Assembly: GCA_946407735.1 (NCBI GenBank)
Contig: CAMJPL010000015.1
Location: 1-64,000, forward strand
Reading direction: 5' to 3'
Source of the DNA: an uncultured Clostridia bacterium
GTDB lineage: Bacteria > Bacillota > Clostridia > Oscillospirales > CAG-272
Length of the DNA: 64,000 nt
Shown here: positions 35,546-46,300 of the stretch, piece by piece
Layout: every line of letters begins with the position of its first letter
Position numbering within the stretch: the first letter of the stretch is position 1
Position numbers and translations under genes: made by a program
Notes under the pieces: generated by a model
What the model saw: the letters and a program-made list of their open reading frames with translations, nothing else
Told to the model about the DNA's origin: nothing
Database searches by the model: none

Positions 35546-37930
35546 TTATAAGGTATTGCTGTCAGACTTCTTTTTGATATCTGTCGTTTCGACGGCCTGG
35601 AACACCGTTGCGAACGGCTCGATATCCGATCCTTCGGTCAGGGCGTAATGCACGTCGACGCCGAAAATCTCGCCGGAAGCGATTATGCCTTCGCCTTCAC
35701 CCTCGATAGTCTCAATTAAATGATAATCGGGATCATAGTGCTTTATCGACGTTCCTCCGGTATAGATCAGGTAATCTCCGGCGTTGGCTTCAAATCCGCT
35801 GAACCTGAGCACCGGATAGAAGCCGCCCCATCCGTGATGGAAAGCGAGATATGTCATCTTTCCGTTATTGCGTTTCTGACCGACGCGGATGCGGACATTC
35901 AGATCTGAAGCCGGGACCGCTCTGTCGATCATGAGCAGCTCAGCGTGATCGGCGGGAGCGCATGGCTTCGCCGTCCTGTAGCCGAAATCATAGGTCTGGA
36001 GTCTGAGACGGTAAACCTTCCATCCCGAATCCGTCCCCTCGATGTGCCAGTTCGCGTTTTCGTCCTTCATGTCACGGCGAAGTGCGTCCGGTATCTCGCC
36101 GTTGAAGCGCATGTCCTCCCACATCTTTACAAGCCCGAGCAGATAATCCGTAAGCCCGTAGTTTTTCAGCACAGCGGCTCCGACGTCAAGCCCAAGCCCG
36201 GCATTGTTCGCGACAGTCTGCGATAGCATGAACTCAAAATTCTCGGGATGAGTGGCCTCGAATTTGTCCGACGACAGGCGTATCGTGTACTGACCGAGCA
36301 TATGGTTCATCATGTTGTCGGAGAAGTAATCCTGATTGTGGATCCTGTATCGGAACATGCCGCCGCGCCCCTGCCAGTCGTAATACGGCTCACCCCAGTT
36401 GAAGTAGGTGTGAGCGTGCCAGCGGTAATGAGACGATGTGCTCGCGTCGCATAAAAGCTCGCTCCCCGCTGTCTCAAATACCTGTCTGACGTATTCCGAG
36501 CAGGCGTATTCTCCACGCCCGGTGAAGGTGCATCCCTCCATGCCGTCAAACGACATCCTTCTCACGCCCGTCTTTTTTATCAGCTCGCCTATGCGCTTCG
36601 CCATCTCCTTCTGCATGAAAAGATCGGGAAACAGCGTCATATAGCCGTGATCCTGCAGGCGGAAAACCTTCTCCCCGCCTCGGTGACAAGCAGCTTTCGT
36701 ACCGAAAGCCCCGCGAGTAAGACCGCCTATCAGCCATCCGCCGTCCGTCTCGCTGCAGGATGTGAACTGTATAAGCTCATCTTCGATCCTTATCGCGTTG
36801 AGATTAGTTCTGACATGATAGTTCTTCCTCTCGGCGACGATCATTTTGTCGTCATACGCGCCGATATCGGAAACAAGGCTCGTTGTGTCCATAACGAGCA
36901 GATGAGGACTGGGTATGGGTGACACGTACGGGTCATATGTGTGTATGAAATTGCTCAGCGTATGGAAGCCGAACGTAAGATCCCTTTCGGCTGCCTGAGA
37001 AACGGCTTTTTTGAGTCCTTCGTCGCCGCCCGGGAACCGCGCAGGGTCTATCTCGAAGTGTCCCCAGCTCACGAACGGACACCAGCTGTAGATGCAGTGA
37101 AGTCCGGCTTTTTTGACGAGATCAAGAGTTTCCTCATATGAATAGCTGTTTTTGTCTTCCCATATCATCATGTAGGACTCGGACGATCTCGGCGATTTCT
37201 TCGCCCATACGCCGTCGATCGTCGGATGGGGAAGACCCTCGGCGATCTCCATATCTCCTATGATATCGAGCAGTTCATCACGCGGGCAGGCGATAAGCGC
37301 TATTGCAGCGCCGGGTATATAGGCGTCATCACCGAGAACAACACATGCCTCGGCGCCGTCTTTGTCAGCCGCTCCGCTGAGTACCGAGCTGAACCCGCCG
37401 TCATGTATCTCCGGGCGGGACATATCGTGCGCGTAGCACTGCAGAACTACGCCGTCCTCGACCGGCACGGCGGCGCTGCCCGTGATGCTGTCGCGGCTGA
37501 TCTTCGGAAGCCTGTCCTTTCCGAAATAAGGATGGAGCTCTTTGTCCCTGTCGGGGAAGCCGCCTATCGTCTTCGGATTGAGAGACTGTATGCATACCGA
37601 GCATTCATCATCCCACGCCGAGCCGACGAGACCGCCGTATCGTTCCATTTTTGTCAGATACGGACCGAATACAACGGTGTCTGTCCCGTCAGGAATATCG
37701 GTGATCTTGATCCTTATGTATTTTTCTTTATCGGCGATCTCCGTCACGACGTTTCCTGTCGGGAAGGTCAGAGTCAGTTGGTTTTCCGATATTTCCGACT
37801 TCTCCGGCAGATACATTTTGCCGCCAGCGATGATCCGCAAGACCGGTTGTCTCTCTAACAGATCTCTGTTGCCGGATCGAAGCGTTAATGTCCCGTCGCT
37901 GAAAAATTCACAGCTCATCCTGTCTTTCAT
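35546..37930 (-). CDS. Large glycoside-hydrolase-like protein of unknown specificity
   Basis: 794 residues, no signal peptide. I do not recognise a named family. The layout (a beta-rich first 200 residues, a central region with TIM-barrel-like blocks such as 'GLHCIYSWCPFVSWG' and 'RRMSFDGMEGCTF', then a beta-rich C-terminus) resembles clan GH-D/GH36-type or related putative glycosidases. 'FDGMEG' is a candidate catalytic acidic site. ATG 37930 has AAGGAG 8 nt upstream; a longer start at 37996 lies inside the promoter. It is monocistronic. Confidence 0.55.
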   Translation of the reverse strand: MKDRMSCEFFSDGTLTLRSGNRDLLERQPVLRIIAGGKMYLPEKSEISENQLTLTFPTGNVVTEIADKEKYIRIKITDIPDGTDTVVFGPYLTKMERYGGLVGSAWDDECSVCIQSLNPKTIGGFPDRDKELHPYFGKDRLPKISRDSITGSAAVPVEDGVVLQCYAHDMSRPEIHDGGFSSVLSGAADKDGAEACVVLGDDAYIPGAAIALIACPRDELLDIIGDMEIAEGLPHPTIDGVWAKKSPRSSESYMMIWEDKNSYSYEETLDLVKKAGLHCIYSWCPFVSWGHFEIDPARFPGGDEGLKKAVSQAAERDLTFGFHTLSNFIHTYDPYVSPIPSPHLLVMDTTSLVSDIGAYDDKMIVAERKNYHVRTNLNAIRIEDELIQFTSCSETDGGWLIGGLTRGAFGTKAACHRGGEKVFRLQDHGYMTLFPDLFMQKEMAKRIGELIKKTGVRRMSFDGMEGCTFTGRGEYACSEYVRQVFETAGSELLCDASTSSHYRWHAHTYFNWGEPYYDWQGRGGMFRYRIHNQDYFSDNMMNHMLGQYTIRLSSDKFEATHPENFEFMLSQTVANNAGLGLDVGAAVLKNYGLTDYLLGLVKMWEDMRFNGEIPDALRRDMKDENANWHIEGTDSGWKVYRLRLQTYDFGYRTAKPCAPADHAELLMIDRAVPASDLNVRIRVGQKRNNGKMTYLAFHHGWGGFYPVLRFSGFEANAGDYLIYTGGTSIKHYDPDYHLIETIEGEGEGIIASGEIFGVDVHYALTEGSDIEPFATVFQAVETTDIKKKSDSNTL

Positions 37931-37967
37931 GCCGATATCTCCTTTGTGTATTTCACTTACGGCATAT

Positions 37968-37996
37968 AGTATATCATGTATTCCCGATAAATTCAA
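37968..37996 (-). promoter_or_regulatory. Promoter for the large glycosidase-like gene
   Basis: Minus strand TTGAAT (37996-37991), 17 bp ending TGA, TATACT (37973-37968). Confidence 0.6.
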
Positions 37997-38098
37997 GACG
38001 GGTAAAAAAAGCCGTTGTTATATTTTTCTCTTTCTAGATAAAGTCTGATATAAAAGAATAAAATTTACAATTGCAGGCATTAATAATTTACAATCCAC

Positions 38099-38127
38099 TA
38101 TACAAATTATATAAAATATGGTATAAT
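38099..38127 (+). promoter_or_regulatory. Promoter for the zinc-ribbon envelope cluster
   Basis: TATACA (38099-38104), 17 bp ending TGG (extended -10), TATAAT (38122-38127). It lies 47 nt before the first start codon and is the only good promoter seen for the seven genes. Confidence 0.6.
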
Positions 38128-38173
38128 GATTTTGGGTATAAATCAATTTTGGGAATTATATGGGAGCACAGAA

Positions 38174-41100
38174 ATGGCAAGATTTTGCGAAGCCTGCGGA
38201 GCTGAGCTTAAGGACGGCGCGATGATATGCGAATACTGCGGAACGAAGGTTCCTCAGGCCGCAGCGTCGGATGTGAATATCTGTCCTATCTGCGGAAAAG
38301 AAGCCTTAGAGGGGGCAAGATACTGCCGTTTCTGCGGGAAACCGCTTTCCGATGACGCTCAATCGGCGGCTTTGAAAGCGGAAGCGAAATCATGTCCTGT
38401 CTGCGGAGCTATACTGCCCGACGGTGCGAAATTCTGCAACAAATGCGGTCATCTTCTTTCTGCAGATATATCGCGGAGCGGGATATCATCTGTCACGCGG
38501 CAGACAAAAGACCTTGATAATAAAAAGCAGCCATCGCGAAAGCGCGGAAAATCATCTCCTGTAAGAGCTGTCGCTTTAATCCTCGCGGCTGCCGTTTTGG
38601 TCACCGGATTGTGGAAGCCGGGATTCATGCTTCCGCTGTTCGACCGCATCGGATGGTTTCAGCCTTCGGCACCGAAGGTGGACTACAATACCGATTCTCT
38701 AATCCTCGATATGAAGGAGATAGACAGGATAAAGCCTGTCACCGCTTTTGTCGACACCGATAATACCGTGGCATCGGCAGGCGATATCACGGTCGATCTC
38801 GGCGTGCTTGATGAGGAACATACACTTGAGATCAGAGACGCGGGATACAAAATAGACAACGCTGAGGACGCAGAGGTTCGTGTTATAGATTTTCGCATCG
38901 ACGGCGGAAAGACTCAGCCGGAGGGATATGTCGCCGTAACGGTCCCGTACGATCCCGACAACGACGATCCGCTCGATACGATAACCGCGCGTCACTATGA
39001 TGAGAAGAGGAAGATATGGACTTATCTTCCAACAGACTTCGATACCGAAGCGAAAACCGTCACATTCTGGACAGATCATTTCTCAGGCAGCGGAGTTTAC
39101 GATACAAGCAAATCACGCGCCGCCATAGCCGGATATCTGGAAGGAGCGGTATCGGACGGAACGCTCAGTCTTCCTCCCGATTATGAAGAATATAAGGATG
39201 ACGGGACCGGGTTCGATCTCGGAGGAGCCGGACAGGGAGCCGCGATAGGAGGCGCGATATCATCGGCGATACCGGGCGGGAGTGTCATGGGTGGCGCCGC
39301 CGGATTCTACATCGGCGGAAAATACGCCGAATGGAAAAACGATGAGCCGTTTTTATATAATCAAACGGACATTAAGGATGGCAAGGGCGCTCTTTCCCGA
39401 GTCTCATTCAATGCGAACCGCCTCGAGCAGATCGCGAAAAGCATAAATACCCAGTTTGACACTCTGCAGATGATCGCGAAAGGCGAGAGGGACTGGCAGG
39501 ACGACACTTCACTCGCCGGTAAAACCGCCGTCGCGGTCGGCTTCGGAGGAAACGCTGCGACATACGCCGACAACACGCAGCAGGTGTTCGCGTCGATGGG
39601 TAAGATCGCGTCTGGCACGTCATCTGCGCTCTCAAAGGTTTTCTTCGTTGCCGGAGCGGTATTGACAGCCGTCAAGTTCTCGGTTACATGGTTCGATAAC
39701 GGCAGCTTTACAAGCGCGCTGAAGGATAACGCGGCGGATATCGGACTTGTCGCGCTCGGTGCGCTCTCGCTCGCGACGGGAGGAACTGCGGGAGTCGCCA
39801 TAGGCATCGTAGCCGCCGGGGTGTGGGCTGTTACGGCAGTCGGATCGGCATATAACAATTATGACGCGGATCATATAACAGGTCTACGCAACGGGCATTA
39901 TGATAACGATACCCAGAAGGCGTATATGGTCTTCACCACCAATTATATCTCCTACTCCGCGCAGGCCGACCGCAGCGGAAAATGGCCGGGAGGACTGACA
40001 TTTTCTAAATTCCCCGAATCTATGGGGAAGACACGGGATTATATCTTCAATACTTATAAGACCTACGGTTTCAGCGACAGCAGAGCGCTTGGCAATGAAA
40101 GATACGACAAGGGTCTTTCTCAGTGGAGAAATTATCTGAAACTGAAAGCATACTCCAATTCAAAGGATACGGCTCAGCTTTCCAAAAATCTCGATGACTG
40201 CTTCATTAACGCCGCAAACGTCTTCTGGAAGCTTCCGAAGGAAGTCCGTCAGGAGTTCGCAAAGGATATAAAGGCATACGATTACAGAGAACCTGATTCT
40301 AACAGCATCGGGAAATATAAGGAGCAGATGCGGCAGGTGCTGGCCATGCTGAACTCAGGAAATATCGAGTATTTCTACAACCAATATAAGATCAAGGCGA
40401 GAGTCGACGCTTTAAACAATATAGACGAGCTGACGAAAGCCATGAACACGGTCACGAGCTTTTCGTTCTATGTGAAGGAAACCGGGGCAGGCGGCAGAGA
40501 AAAAAAGATACCTCTCTCCGAGTCGCAGTACAAGGGCTATATCGCCGCATTCTGTGAATCCGAAGGAACCGCGCCTAGAAATGCCGGATACGGAGTAGTC
40601 GACGACTGGATATTCAAAACCGGAGATGATGCCGTTCAGTTCCAGTGCACGGCATACAACTGGCTCAAATCCGGAGGAAAGAGCGGTAAAACTCTCGGCT
40701 GGGTACGGCTGTTCGAGGACGAAAATGCCTTGAAGCGGAATATCTCGTCGGCGGACGCCTCGTTTGAATTCGCGAACGGCACCGTTGAAGTCATATTCGG
40801 CGGGATCGATGATATTGAAGGCGAGTACACGGGTACGATAACCCCCACCGGAATATATCTCGGCGATCTGTGGTACAAGGTCTGGGGCGAACCGCTTGGG
40901 CTGTCGAAAGAGGATTGTAATGATTCTGTATCAGTAAGCGAAGGTCTCAGAATAACAGGAGTGATGATCAAAAAAAGCGGGATACTCAACAATGACAAAT
41001 ATAAAATGACATTCCATATGAAAGATGGTGACGGGGATTCCATAGACGCTCCGGTGGACGCTGTACTGCAGAACGGAAAGCTGGTAATCAAAAACGACAA

Positions 41101-41248
41101 CGGAACAACCTCGATATCGGTGATTCAGGAAGCCGGGAAGCCTGTCAGGCTGGAGGGCAGCGGAGTCATCATCAATTATGATCAGACAGCACAGGCGTTC
41201 ATGCAGATGTACCTGATAATCGATATAAGCGCGCAGAGACAGAGATAA
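38174..41248 (+). CDS. Three-zinc-ribbon membrane protein with large extracellular part
   Basis: 1024 residues. Three CxxC...CxxC zinc ribbons: C5/C8/C19/C22, C37/C40/C51/C54 and C74/C77/C88/C91. A Lys/Arg-rich stretch precedes one membrane helix (about 130-147), so the ribbons should be cytoplasmic and the rest outside. A beta-rich region ('VTVPYDPDNDD', 'TARHYDEKRKIWTYLP') is followed by a glycine-zipper stretch (about 345-385) and long hydrophobic helical segments (about 530-575). The protein then ends in a barrel-like C-terminus. ATG 38174 has GGGAG upstream; the earlier in-frame start falls in the -10 box. No known family recognised. Confidence 0.7.
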   Translation: MARFCEACGAELKDGAMICEYCGTKVPQAAASDVNICPICGKEALEGARYCRFCGKPLSDDAQSAALKAEAKSCPVCGAILPDGAKFCNKCGHLLSADISRSGISSVTRQTKDLDNKKQPSRKRGKSSPVRAVALILAAAVLVTGLWKPGFMLPLFDRIGWFQPSAPKVDYNTDSLILDMKEIDRIKPVTAFVDTDNTVASAGDITVDLGVLDEEHTLEIRDAGYKIDNAEDAEVRVIDFRIDGGKTQPEGYVAVTVPYDPDNDDPLDTITARHYDEKRKIWTYLPTDFDTEAKTVTFWTDHFSGSGVYDTSKSRAAIAGYLEGAVSDGTLSLPPDYEEYKDDGTGFDLGGAGQGAAIGGAISSAIPGGSVMGGAAGFYIGGKYAEWKNDEPFLYNQTDIKDGKGALSRVSFNANRLEQIAKSINTQFDTLQMIAKGERDWQDDTSLAGKTAVAVGFGGNAATYADNTQQVFASMGKIASGTSSALSKVFFVAGAVLTAVKFSVTWFDNGSFTSALKDNAADIGLVALGALSLATGGTAGVAIGIVAAGVWAVTAVGSAYNNYDADHITGLRNGHYDNDTQKAYMVFTTNYISYSAQADRSGKWPGGLTFSKFPESMGKTRDYIFNTYKTYGFSDSRALGNERYDKGLSQWRNYLKLKAYSNSKDTAQLSKNLDDCFINAANVFWKLPKEVRQEFAKDIKAYDYREPDSNSIGKYKEQMRQVLAMLNSGNIEYFYNQYKIKARVDALNNIDELTKAMNTVTSFSFYVKETGAGGREKKIPLSESQYKGYIAAFCESEGTAPRNAGYGVVDDWIFKTGDDAVQFQCTAYNWLKSGGKSGKTLGWVRLFEDENALKRNISSADASFEFANGTVEVIFGGIDDIEGEYTGTITPTGIYLGDLWYKVWGEPLGLSKEDCNDSVSVSEGLRITGVMIKKSGILNNDKYKMTFHMKDGDGDSIDAPVDAVLQNGKLVIKNDNGTTSISVIQEAGKPVRLEGSGVIINYDQTAQAFMQMYLIIDISAQRQR

Positions 41249-41249
41249 T

Positions 41250-42017
41250 ATGCTTCCCGTCATTCATCTTTTCGGGATTTCGGTCCCGACATATCCCGTC
41301 ATGGGCGGGATTGCCTGCGCGGTGTTCTGGCTGATGTTCGCCAAAGCCCTCAGAAGGGATATCCGGAGACGGATAAGGTTTATTCTGCCTCCCGCTGTGA
41401 TCATTTCGGCCCTAATCGGCGCGAGGCTCCTTCACGCCGCTGTAAACCCGAACCGATACGGAGCAAATTATCCCATCTGGAAGCTGAGTTACGAGCGCAT
41501 GTATCTGATGGGCGGCATTATCATCGGGATGGCGGTCCTGTATCTGCTTTGTCACGAACTGGATCTCCCGTTTCTTCGGATATCCGATGATCTCACATTC
41601 AGCGCCGGGATGGCTATGGTCATACGTAAGGCAGGATGCTTTCTGAACGGATGCTGCGGAGGAAAGCCTGGCGGAAGATTCGGCATGGTTTTCCCGGCCC
41701 GCTCGGCGATATATGATATAATGAATACCCCTTATGAAGCGAGAAGAGTCCTGCCGGTACAGCTATTTGAGTGTATCGCCTATCTTATCGGCGTAATCGT
41801 ACTTCTGGTTATAGTGAGAAAGTATAAACTCCCCGAAGGCTGCCGGTTTCTTATATACGCCTTTTATGTTTCCATGGTTCGTCTCATCCTGCATCCCTTA
41901 CGCGAGACGACATACCCGGATATATGGAATTTGGTTTATCCCGTTCTGTATATCATCATTCTGGCATTTTCGGCCGGGCTTGTCATCAGGCTGTTTTACC
42001 GGCATAAGAAAGTCTGA
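41250..42017 (+). CDS. Lgt-like (prolipoprotein diacylglyceryl transferase family) membrane protein
   Basis: 255 residues, seven or so membrane segments. Family blocks: 'GARLLH', 'MYLMGGIIIGM', 'GCFLNGCCGG', 'RFGMVFP', 'LPVQLFECIAYL'. The catalytic-type HGG His of E. coli Lgt is Met here, and the Arg and Glu flanking the GNFINGE block appear as Lys and Cys. It may be a divergent Lgt or an enzyme for another lipid-transfer step. It starts 1 nt after the preceding stop, which ties it to the cluster. Confidence 0.7.
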   Translation: MLPVIHLFGISVPTYPVMGGIACAVFWLMFAKALRRDIRRRIRFILPPAVIISALIGARLLHAAVNPNRYGANYPIWKLSYERMYLMGGIIIGMAVLYLLCHELDLPFLRISDDLTFSAGMAMVIRKAGCFLNGCCGGKPGGRFGMVFPARSAIYDIMNTPYEARRVLPVQLFECIAYLIGVIVLLVIVRKYKLPEGCRFLIYAFYVSMVRLILHPLRETTYPDIWNLVYPVLYIIILAFSAGLVIRLFYRHKKV

Positions 42018-42076
42018 GCCCCGGCCGGTCGATCATATGAGAGATTATTTAATATGACTGTAACGGAGGAAATATC

Positions 42077-42475
42077 ATGTTCTGCAAAAAGTGCGCCGCG
42101 AAAATACCGGACGACAGCGTTTTCTGCCCTGAATGCGGACAGAAGCTGACGGCGGATGATCCGTCGAACGTACATACGCCAAAGGCTCAGCCTCAATATC
42201 GGCAATCGCAGTATTCACAGATTCCGGCTCCCGTTTATGACCCTAAAAGCGCCCCGCTGTCAACCGGAAAATTTTTCTGGCTGCCTGTAATCACGGCAAT
42301 ACCTGTCATCGGGATAATCCTTATCTTTGTATGGGCTTTTTCAAAAAATACCAACATCAACCGAAAGAATTATGCCCGCGCCGTACTGATATGGCTGCTG
42401 ATAAGTGTGATACTGTTTGTCATATCATATATGACGGTAGGCGGTATAGCGGGGATAATGAACGCTTTGAAATGA
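42077..42475 (+). CDS. Small zinc-ribbon membrane protein
   Basis: 132 residues. One zinc ribbon (C3/C6 'FCKKCAAK' with 'FCPECGQK'), a Gln/Tyr/Pro-rich linker, then two membrane helices ('WLPVITAIPVIGIILIFVWA', 'AVLIWLLISVILFVISYM'). An ACGGAGG site precedes the ATG. It resembles common clostridial zinc-ribbon/TM proteins with no assigned function. The same ribbon type occurs in the two giant proteins. Confidence 0.7.
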   Translation: MFCKKCAAKIPDDSVFCPECGQKLTADDPSNVHTPKAQPQYRQSQYSQIPAPVYDPKSAPLSTGKFFWLPVITAIPVIGIILIFVWAFSKNTNINRKNYARAVLIWLLISVILFVISYMTVGGIAGIMNALK

Positions 42476-42521
42476 TATAATTAATGGTAAAACAAAAGCG
42501 TCATGCATTGAGGAGGTTTTT

Positions 42522-43313
42522 GTGATAAATAAAATATGCGTATCAGCCGTGGGTAAGCTGATAACCGCTCTGTTCCTTGCCGCCGATATTGCGCTGGGAA
42601 TATGGATTTTCAAATCGTACAGGGAAGTTCATGACATTGTCATCGATGAGCCGACGGCGTTGGCGTATGAACTCGATTATTCATCCGGACAGAACGGCGC
42701 CGGACGAAATGACACCGGTACGTCGGGAGGAAATTCGTCGTCCGGAGGAAACTCGTCATCCGGAGGCGGTACATCGGGGAAGAAGGAATCGTCTGAGGCG
42801 AAGCCGTCAGAGACCAAAGCCGAAACGAAGGCTCAGGAGACCGCGGCGGCTGAGGTGAAATACTCCACCGACAAACGGCCGAAGCCGGAGGACTTTGACT
42901 GGTATGTAAATGACGTCTGGGCCAACGACATACCTCAGAACGCTTCGAAGATCAGGGACTACGATTCGCTTACCGGCGGGTGGAAGGCGATGTTCTACTA
43001 TGATATCGAGAATAAAAACGGCGCCAGGTCTTACGACATCCTGAACATCACGCTCGGCGGCTGGGAGGATAACGCCTCGCTCACCGCCGACTGGTACCGT
43101 ATGTACTACGAGTTCGAGTATGAGGACGAGGAAAGCTGGGACGATTCTGTGTACAGCGGCAGCTTCAATATGGGTGTTCTTGCCGTACACGGGCCGAACG
43201 ACATTAATATTTTTCTGAAGACTTTCTATGAGCTTGGCGGGAAGCAGTATGCTGTCGGTTATATGGACACGATCACCGGCATCCCGGCTGTCGTCGCGAT
43301 GGTAAGACCTTAA
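42522..43313 (+). CDS. Membrane-anchored extracellular protein with a barrel-like domain
   Basis: 263 residues, GTG start with AGGAGG 5 nt upstream. An N-terminal membrane helix ('GKLITALFLAADIALGIWIF'), then a Ser/Gly-rich and Glu/Lys/Thr-rich linker (about 55-110), then a compact beta-rich C-terminal domain ('LTGGWKAMFYYDIE', 'LNITLGGWEDNASL', 'SFNMGVLAVHGPND'). No family recognised. Lipocalin-like beta-barrel is suggested by the GW/GxW spacing but unproven. Confidence 0.6.
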   Translation: MINKICVSAVGKLITALFLAADIALGIWIFKSYREVHDIVIDEPTALAYELDYSSGQNGAGRNDTGTSGGNSSSGGNSSSGGGTSGKKESSEAKPSETKAETKAQETAAAEVKYSTDKRPKPEDFDWYVNDVWANDIPQNASKIRDYDSLTGGWKAMFYYDIENKNGARSYDILNITLGGWEDNASLTADWYRMYYEFEYEDEESWDDSVYSGSFNMGVLAVHGPNDINIFLKTFYELGGKQYAVGYMDTITGIPAVVAMVRP

Positions 43314-43333
43314 GGAATCGGGGGAGATAGATA

Positions 43334-46300
43334 ATGTCAAAAACATGTGAATACTGCGGGACGCCTCTGCCTGAGGGGGCGAAGGTATGTCCGGCATGCG
43401 GAGGGCCTGTCAGCGAGAATAAACAGCCTTCAATGGTCATAAAACGTCAGCTGATCACGTCGCAGATCGGGAAAAACGCTCAGAAACCTTCTCAGCCGCA
43501 GCAACCGCGTCCGGTCACCCGGCAGTCACAGCCGGTACAGATGCAGGCACCGCAGCAGGCATATGTCCCGGCGGCGGGGAAAAAGAAGAAAAGCTACAAA
43601 GGCGTCAGCGTCTTTCTGGCTCTGCTGTTTCTTATAGAGCTCGGCATAGCCGCTTTCAGATATCCCGGCTTTTTGAACAGGGTCAGGACAATTTCGTCGT
43701 CCGACAATCCGTATGTAAAGGTGATCGACGTTTCGTCCGAGAGCGCGGAGAAGCAGCTGCTGCGCGCTTCCTCGCCCGGAAATCCCGCAAATCTTACGAT
43801 TGTGCCGGACGCGAAGAAGATAGCGAAGATCCATCCCGTCACAGGTCAGGTATCGCCGGATAATCCCGTCTGCACGGCAGGAGACATCACGGCGGATTTC
43901 GGCAAATGGAACCTCGACGCCGAGGACACTTTCGAGGTGAGATCGCTGGGAACGGCGGTGGATGATGCCTGCGGCTGCAGCTGCGTGTTGTATGATCTGT
44001 CGCTGTCGTCCGGCATACACGAGTTTCCCACCGCGGTGACCGTAACTATACCGCGCACGGCGGGCGAGTACGACGGGAAAATCGTGCACTACAACGACGA
44101 GCTCGGCATCTGGGAGCCGACCGCGTTCGAGGTGTCGGAGGACGGGAAGTCGTATAAGGTGAGGGTGTATCATTTCTCGCTCCTGCAGGAAGCCGTTTTC
44201 CCCGTCGTGAACGGCAAAAGCGGCAAGACCGTGAATATATTTTATACCAAGGACGAGACTAAAAGCGCGGACACCAAATCGAGATGGAGTCATGAGGCTA
44301 CTATCCGCCATCTGTACGGTAACAGTATATACGATCTTGAGTATCCGATGCTGCAGCAGCTTATATGTCTGGATGAGACAGCACTGAAGGAATATGTGTA
44401 TAATCAGCCTGGCAGCGACGCGGAGTATATATACAACCTGATAAAGCAGGGCAAGATAAACGAGGGCTTCTATAACGGCAGGATCTTCTCGGCTATGGGC
44501 TATATCATCGACAAAGGCGGCGAGATGACGTCGTTTACCGGCGGCTCTGCCGGAGACGCCTTTACAGCCATAGGTCTGGCGCTCACGGCGTACAAGTTGG
44601 GACGGTATTTTCAGGACAACTTCGATAAGGGTACCGGCAGCAAGGGCGAAAAAGCCGTAGACACGACGATAAAAGCACTGTCGGACAACTGGAAGGAAGT
44701 AAGTCAGGCGCTGCTCTCGGTCGGAGGAATGATGGTGTCGCCGCCGACGGCGTTGGCCTTCGCACTGATCAGCCTTTGCTATACTTATATTCCGAAGGGA
44801 ATTCAGTATATAGAGGACCATACGCCGAGGGATTATCAGGACGCCGTCTACAGATACTATATGAACAGAAGAAGCGGCGGCGTCATGAACAGGGACGATC
44901 TCAAGCTCAACGGAAAGGGGTGGCCGCAGTACTTTGAGTCTCTTGTAGATTATTACAAGGATGATCTCTCAAAGGTCGAGCCGGAAGTCGAACATTCTCT
45001 TGACATTTACATAAACGACTTCTGGGACGGTCTGTCGGAGTCTGGGAGGAAGAGTGTCTGTGAGGACTGTGCCGGCGATCTCGCGTATCTTTACCTGTAT
45101 GAGCCTCTGTCATCACAGTATGCTTCCGAGATAAAGGCGGGATGGACCGAGCCCGCGAAGGCGATGCCGAACGAGTATAAATATGTCGCGCGCGATCTTC
45201 TGTATCAGAATACACGCGAGGCGTTCCAGGCTCTGGCGGTGAAATATCTTGACCAGTGCGAGATCAACCTGAAAAACGACATTTATAACAAGCTTCTTCC
45301 GGCACTGAACGAATATTATATCTTCTATCTGAAGGACGATGAGTATAAGAGCTTCGCCGATTCGCCCTACGCGAACAAAAAGTTATATACCGTCGGCGGC
45401 AAATATATCTTCGAAGGCAAAAAGTATCTTTTCAGCTGCCCTCCGGATGTAAAATACAGCATGACTCTCGATTCGCCGATACGCTTCAGCCACATAAACA
45501 GCCGCGATCCGGTATCAGTTCAATTCAAGCCTAAGAATATGGAGAATTATGATTTCACAAAATCGTTTATTCCTCACGCCAATTTCGGGAAGAATAAATT
45601 TCTCGCAAAGATTTTCAACGTCAACCTTGAGCTGTTCAAGCCGGAAAACATCATATTCGTCTGCCGGTATTACTATTATCTTATGATAGGCGAACCGGCG
45701 AGGATGGTGATGAAAAACCTGAATGAGAGCGAAGAGGAAGACGAGGATATCTTATATGATATAACCCTGACAAATTCTTATATCCATACCTTCGGATACA
45801 AAAATTATCTGAATCATCAAGACGACATGATGTCGAGTTCTCCGAGAGCGATAAGGTACAGCTACCTGACCGTAACGCCGGTCAACAGTGAGAAAAAAGA
45901 AGAAAAGAAAGACGAAAAACCGGTCACCTACAATATGATTCTCCAAGCTGACAGCAGTATGGATTATGCCGAGCCGGATGAGGATTCCAAAAATTCCGAC
46001 CGTTTTGAGTACACGAAATATTCTGCCGACAACACCGTCACGGTCACCGGAAAAAAGTGCGAGGTGTCGCTGGCGGCGGTGAATTATGTCTGGCTGCATA
46101 AGGCGGCTTACCAGGACGACAGCGTAACCCTGTACGATGTACAGTCCACCTTCAAACGCGGGGCGCTCACCCTGACTGGAACACTGAGCGAGGAGTTTGA
46201 AAGCGACGACGGTAAATTCATGAGATTTACCTTTGACAACGGCCCGGCTTTCTCAGGAAGCTGGGAGCTGCAGCGTCTTTACAACAAAAAAGGCCTGGAA

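Noticed and set aside
42700-42790. Short repeated Ser/Gly codons as a tandem repeat element
   Set aside because: They encode the flexible linker of the 42.5-kb protein and are not a mobile or regulatory repeat.
43526-44821. 431-codon open frame on the minus strand
   Set aside because: Antisense to the zinc-ribbon giant; no family motif, no ribosome site, and the plus-strand gene is well supported.
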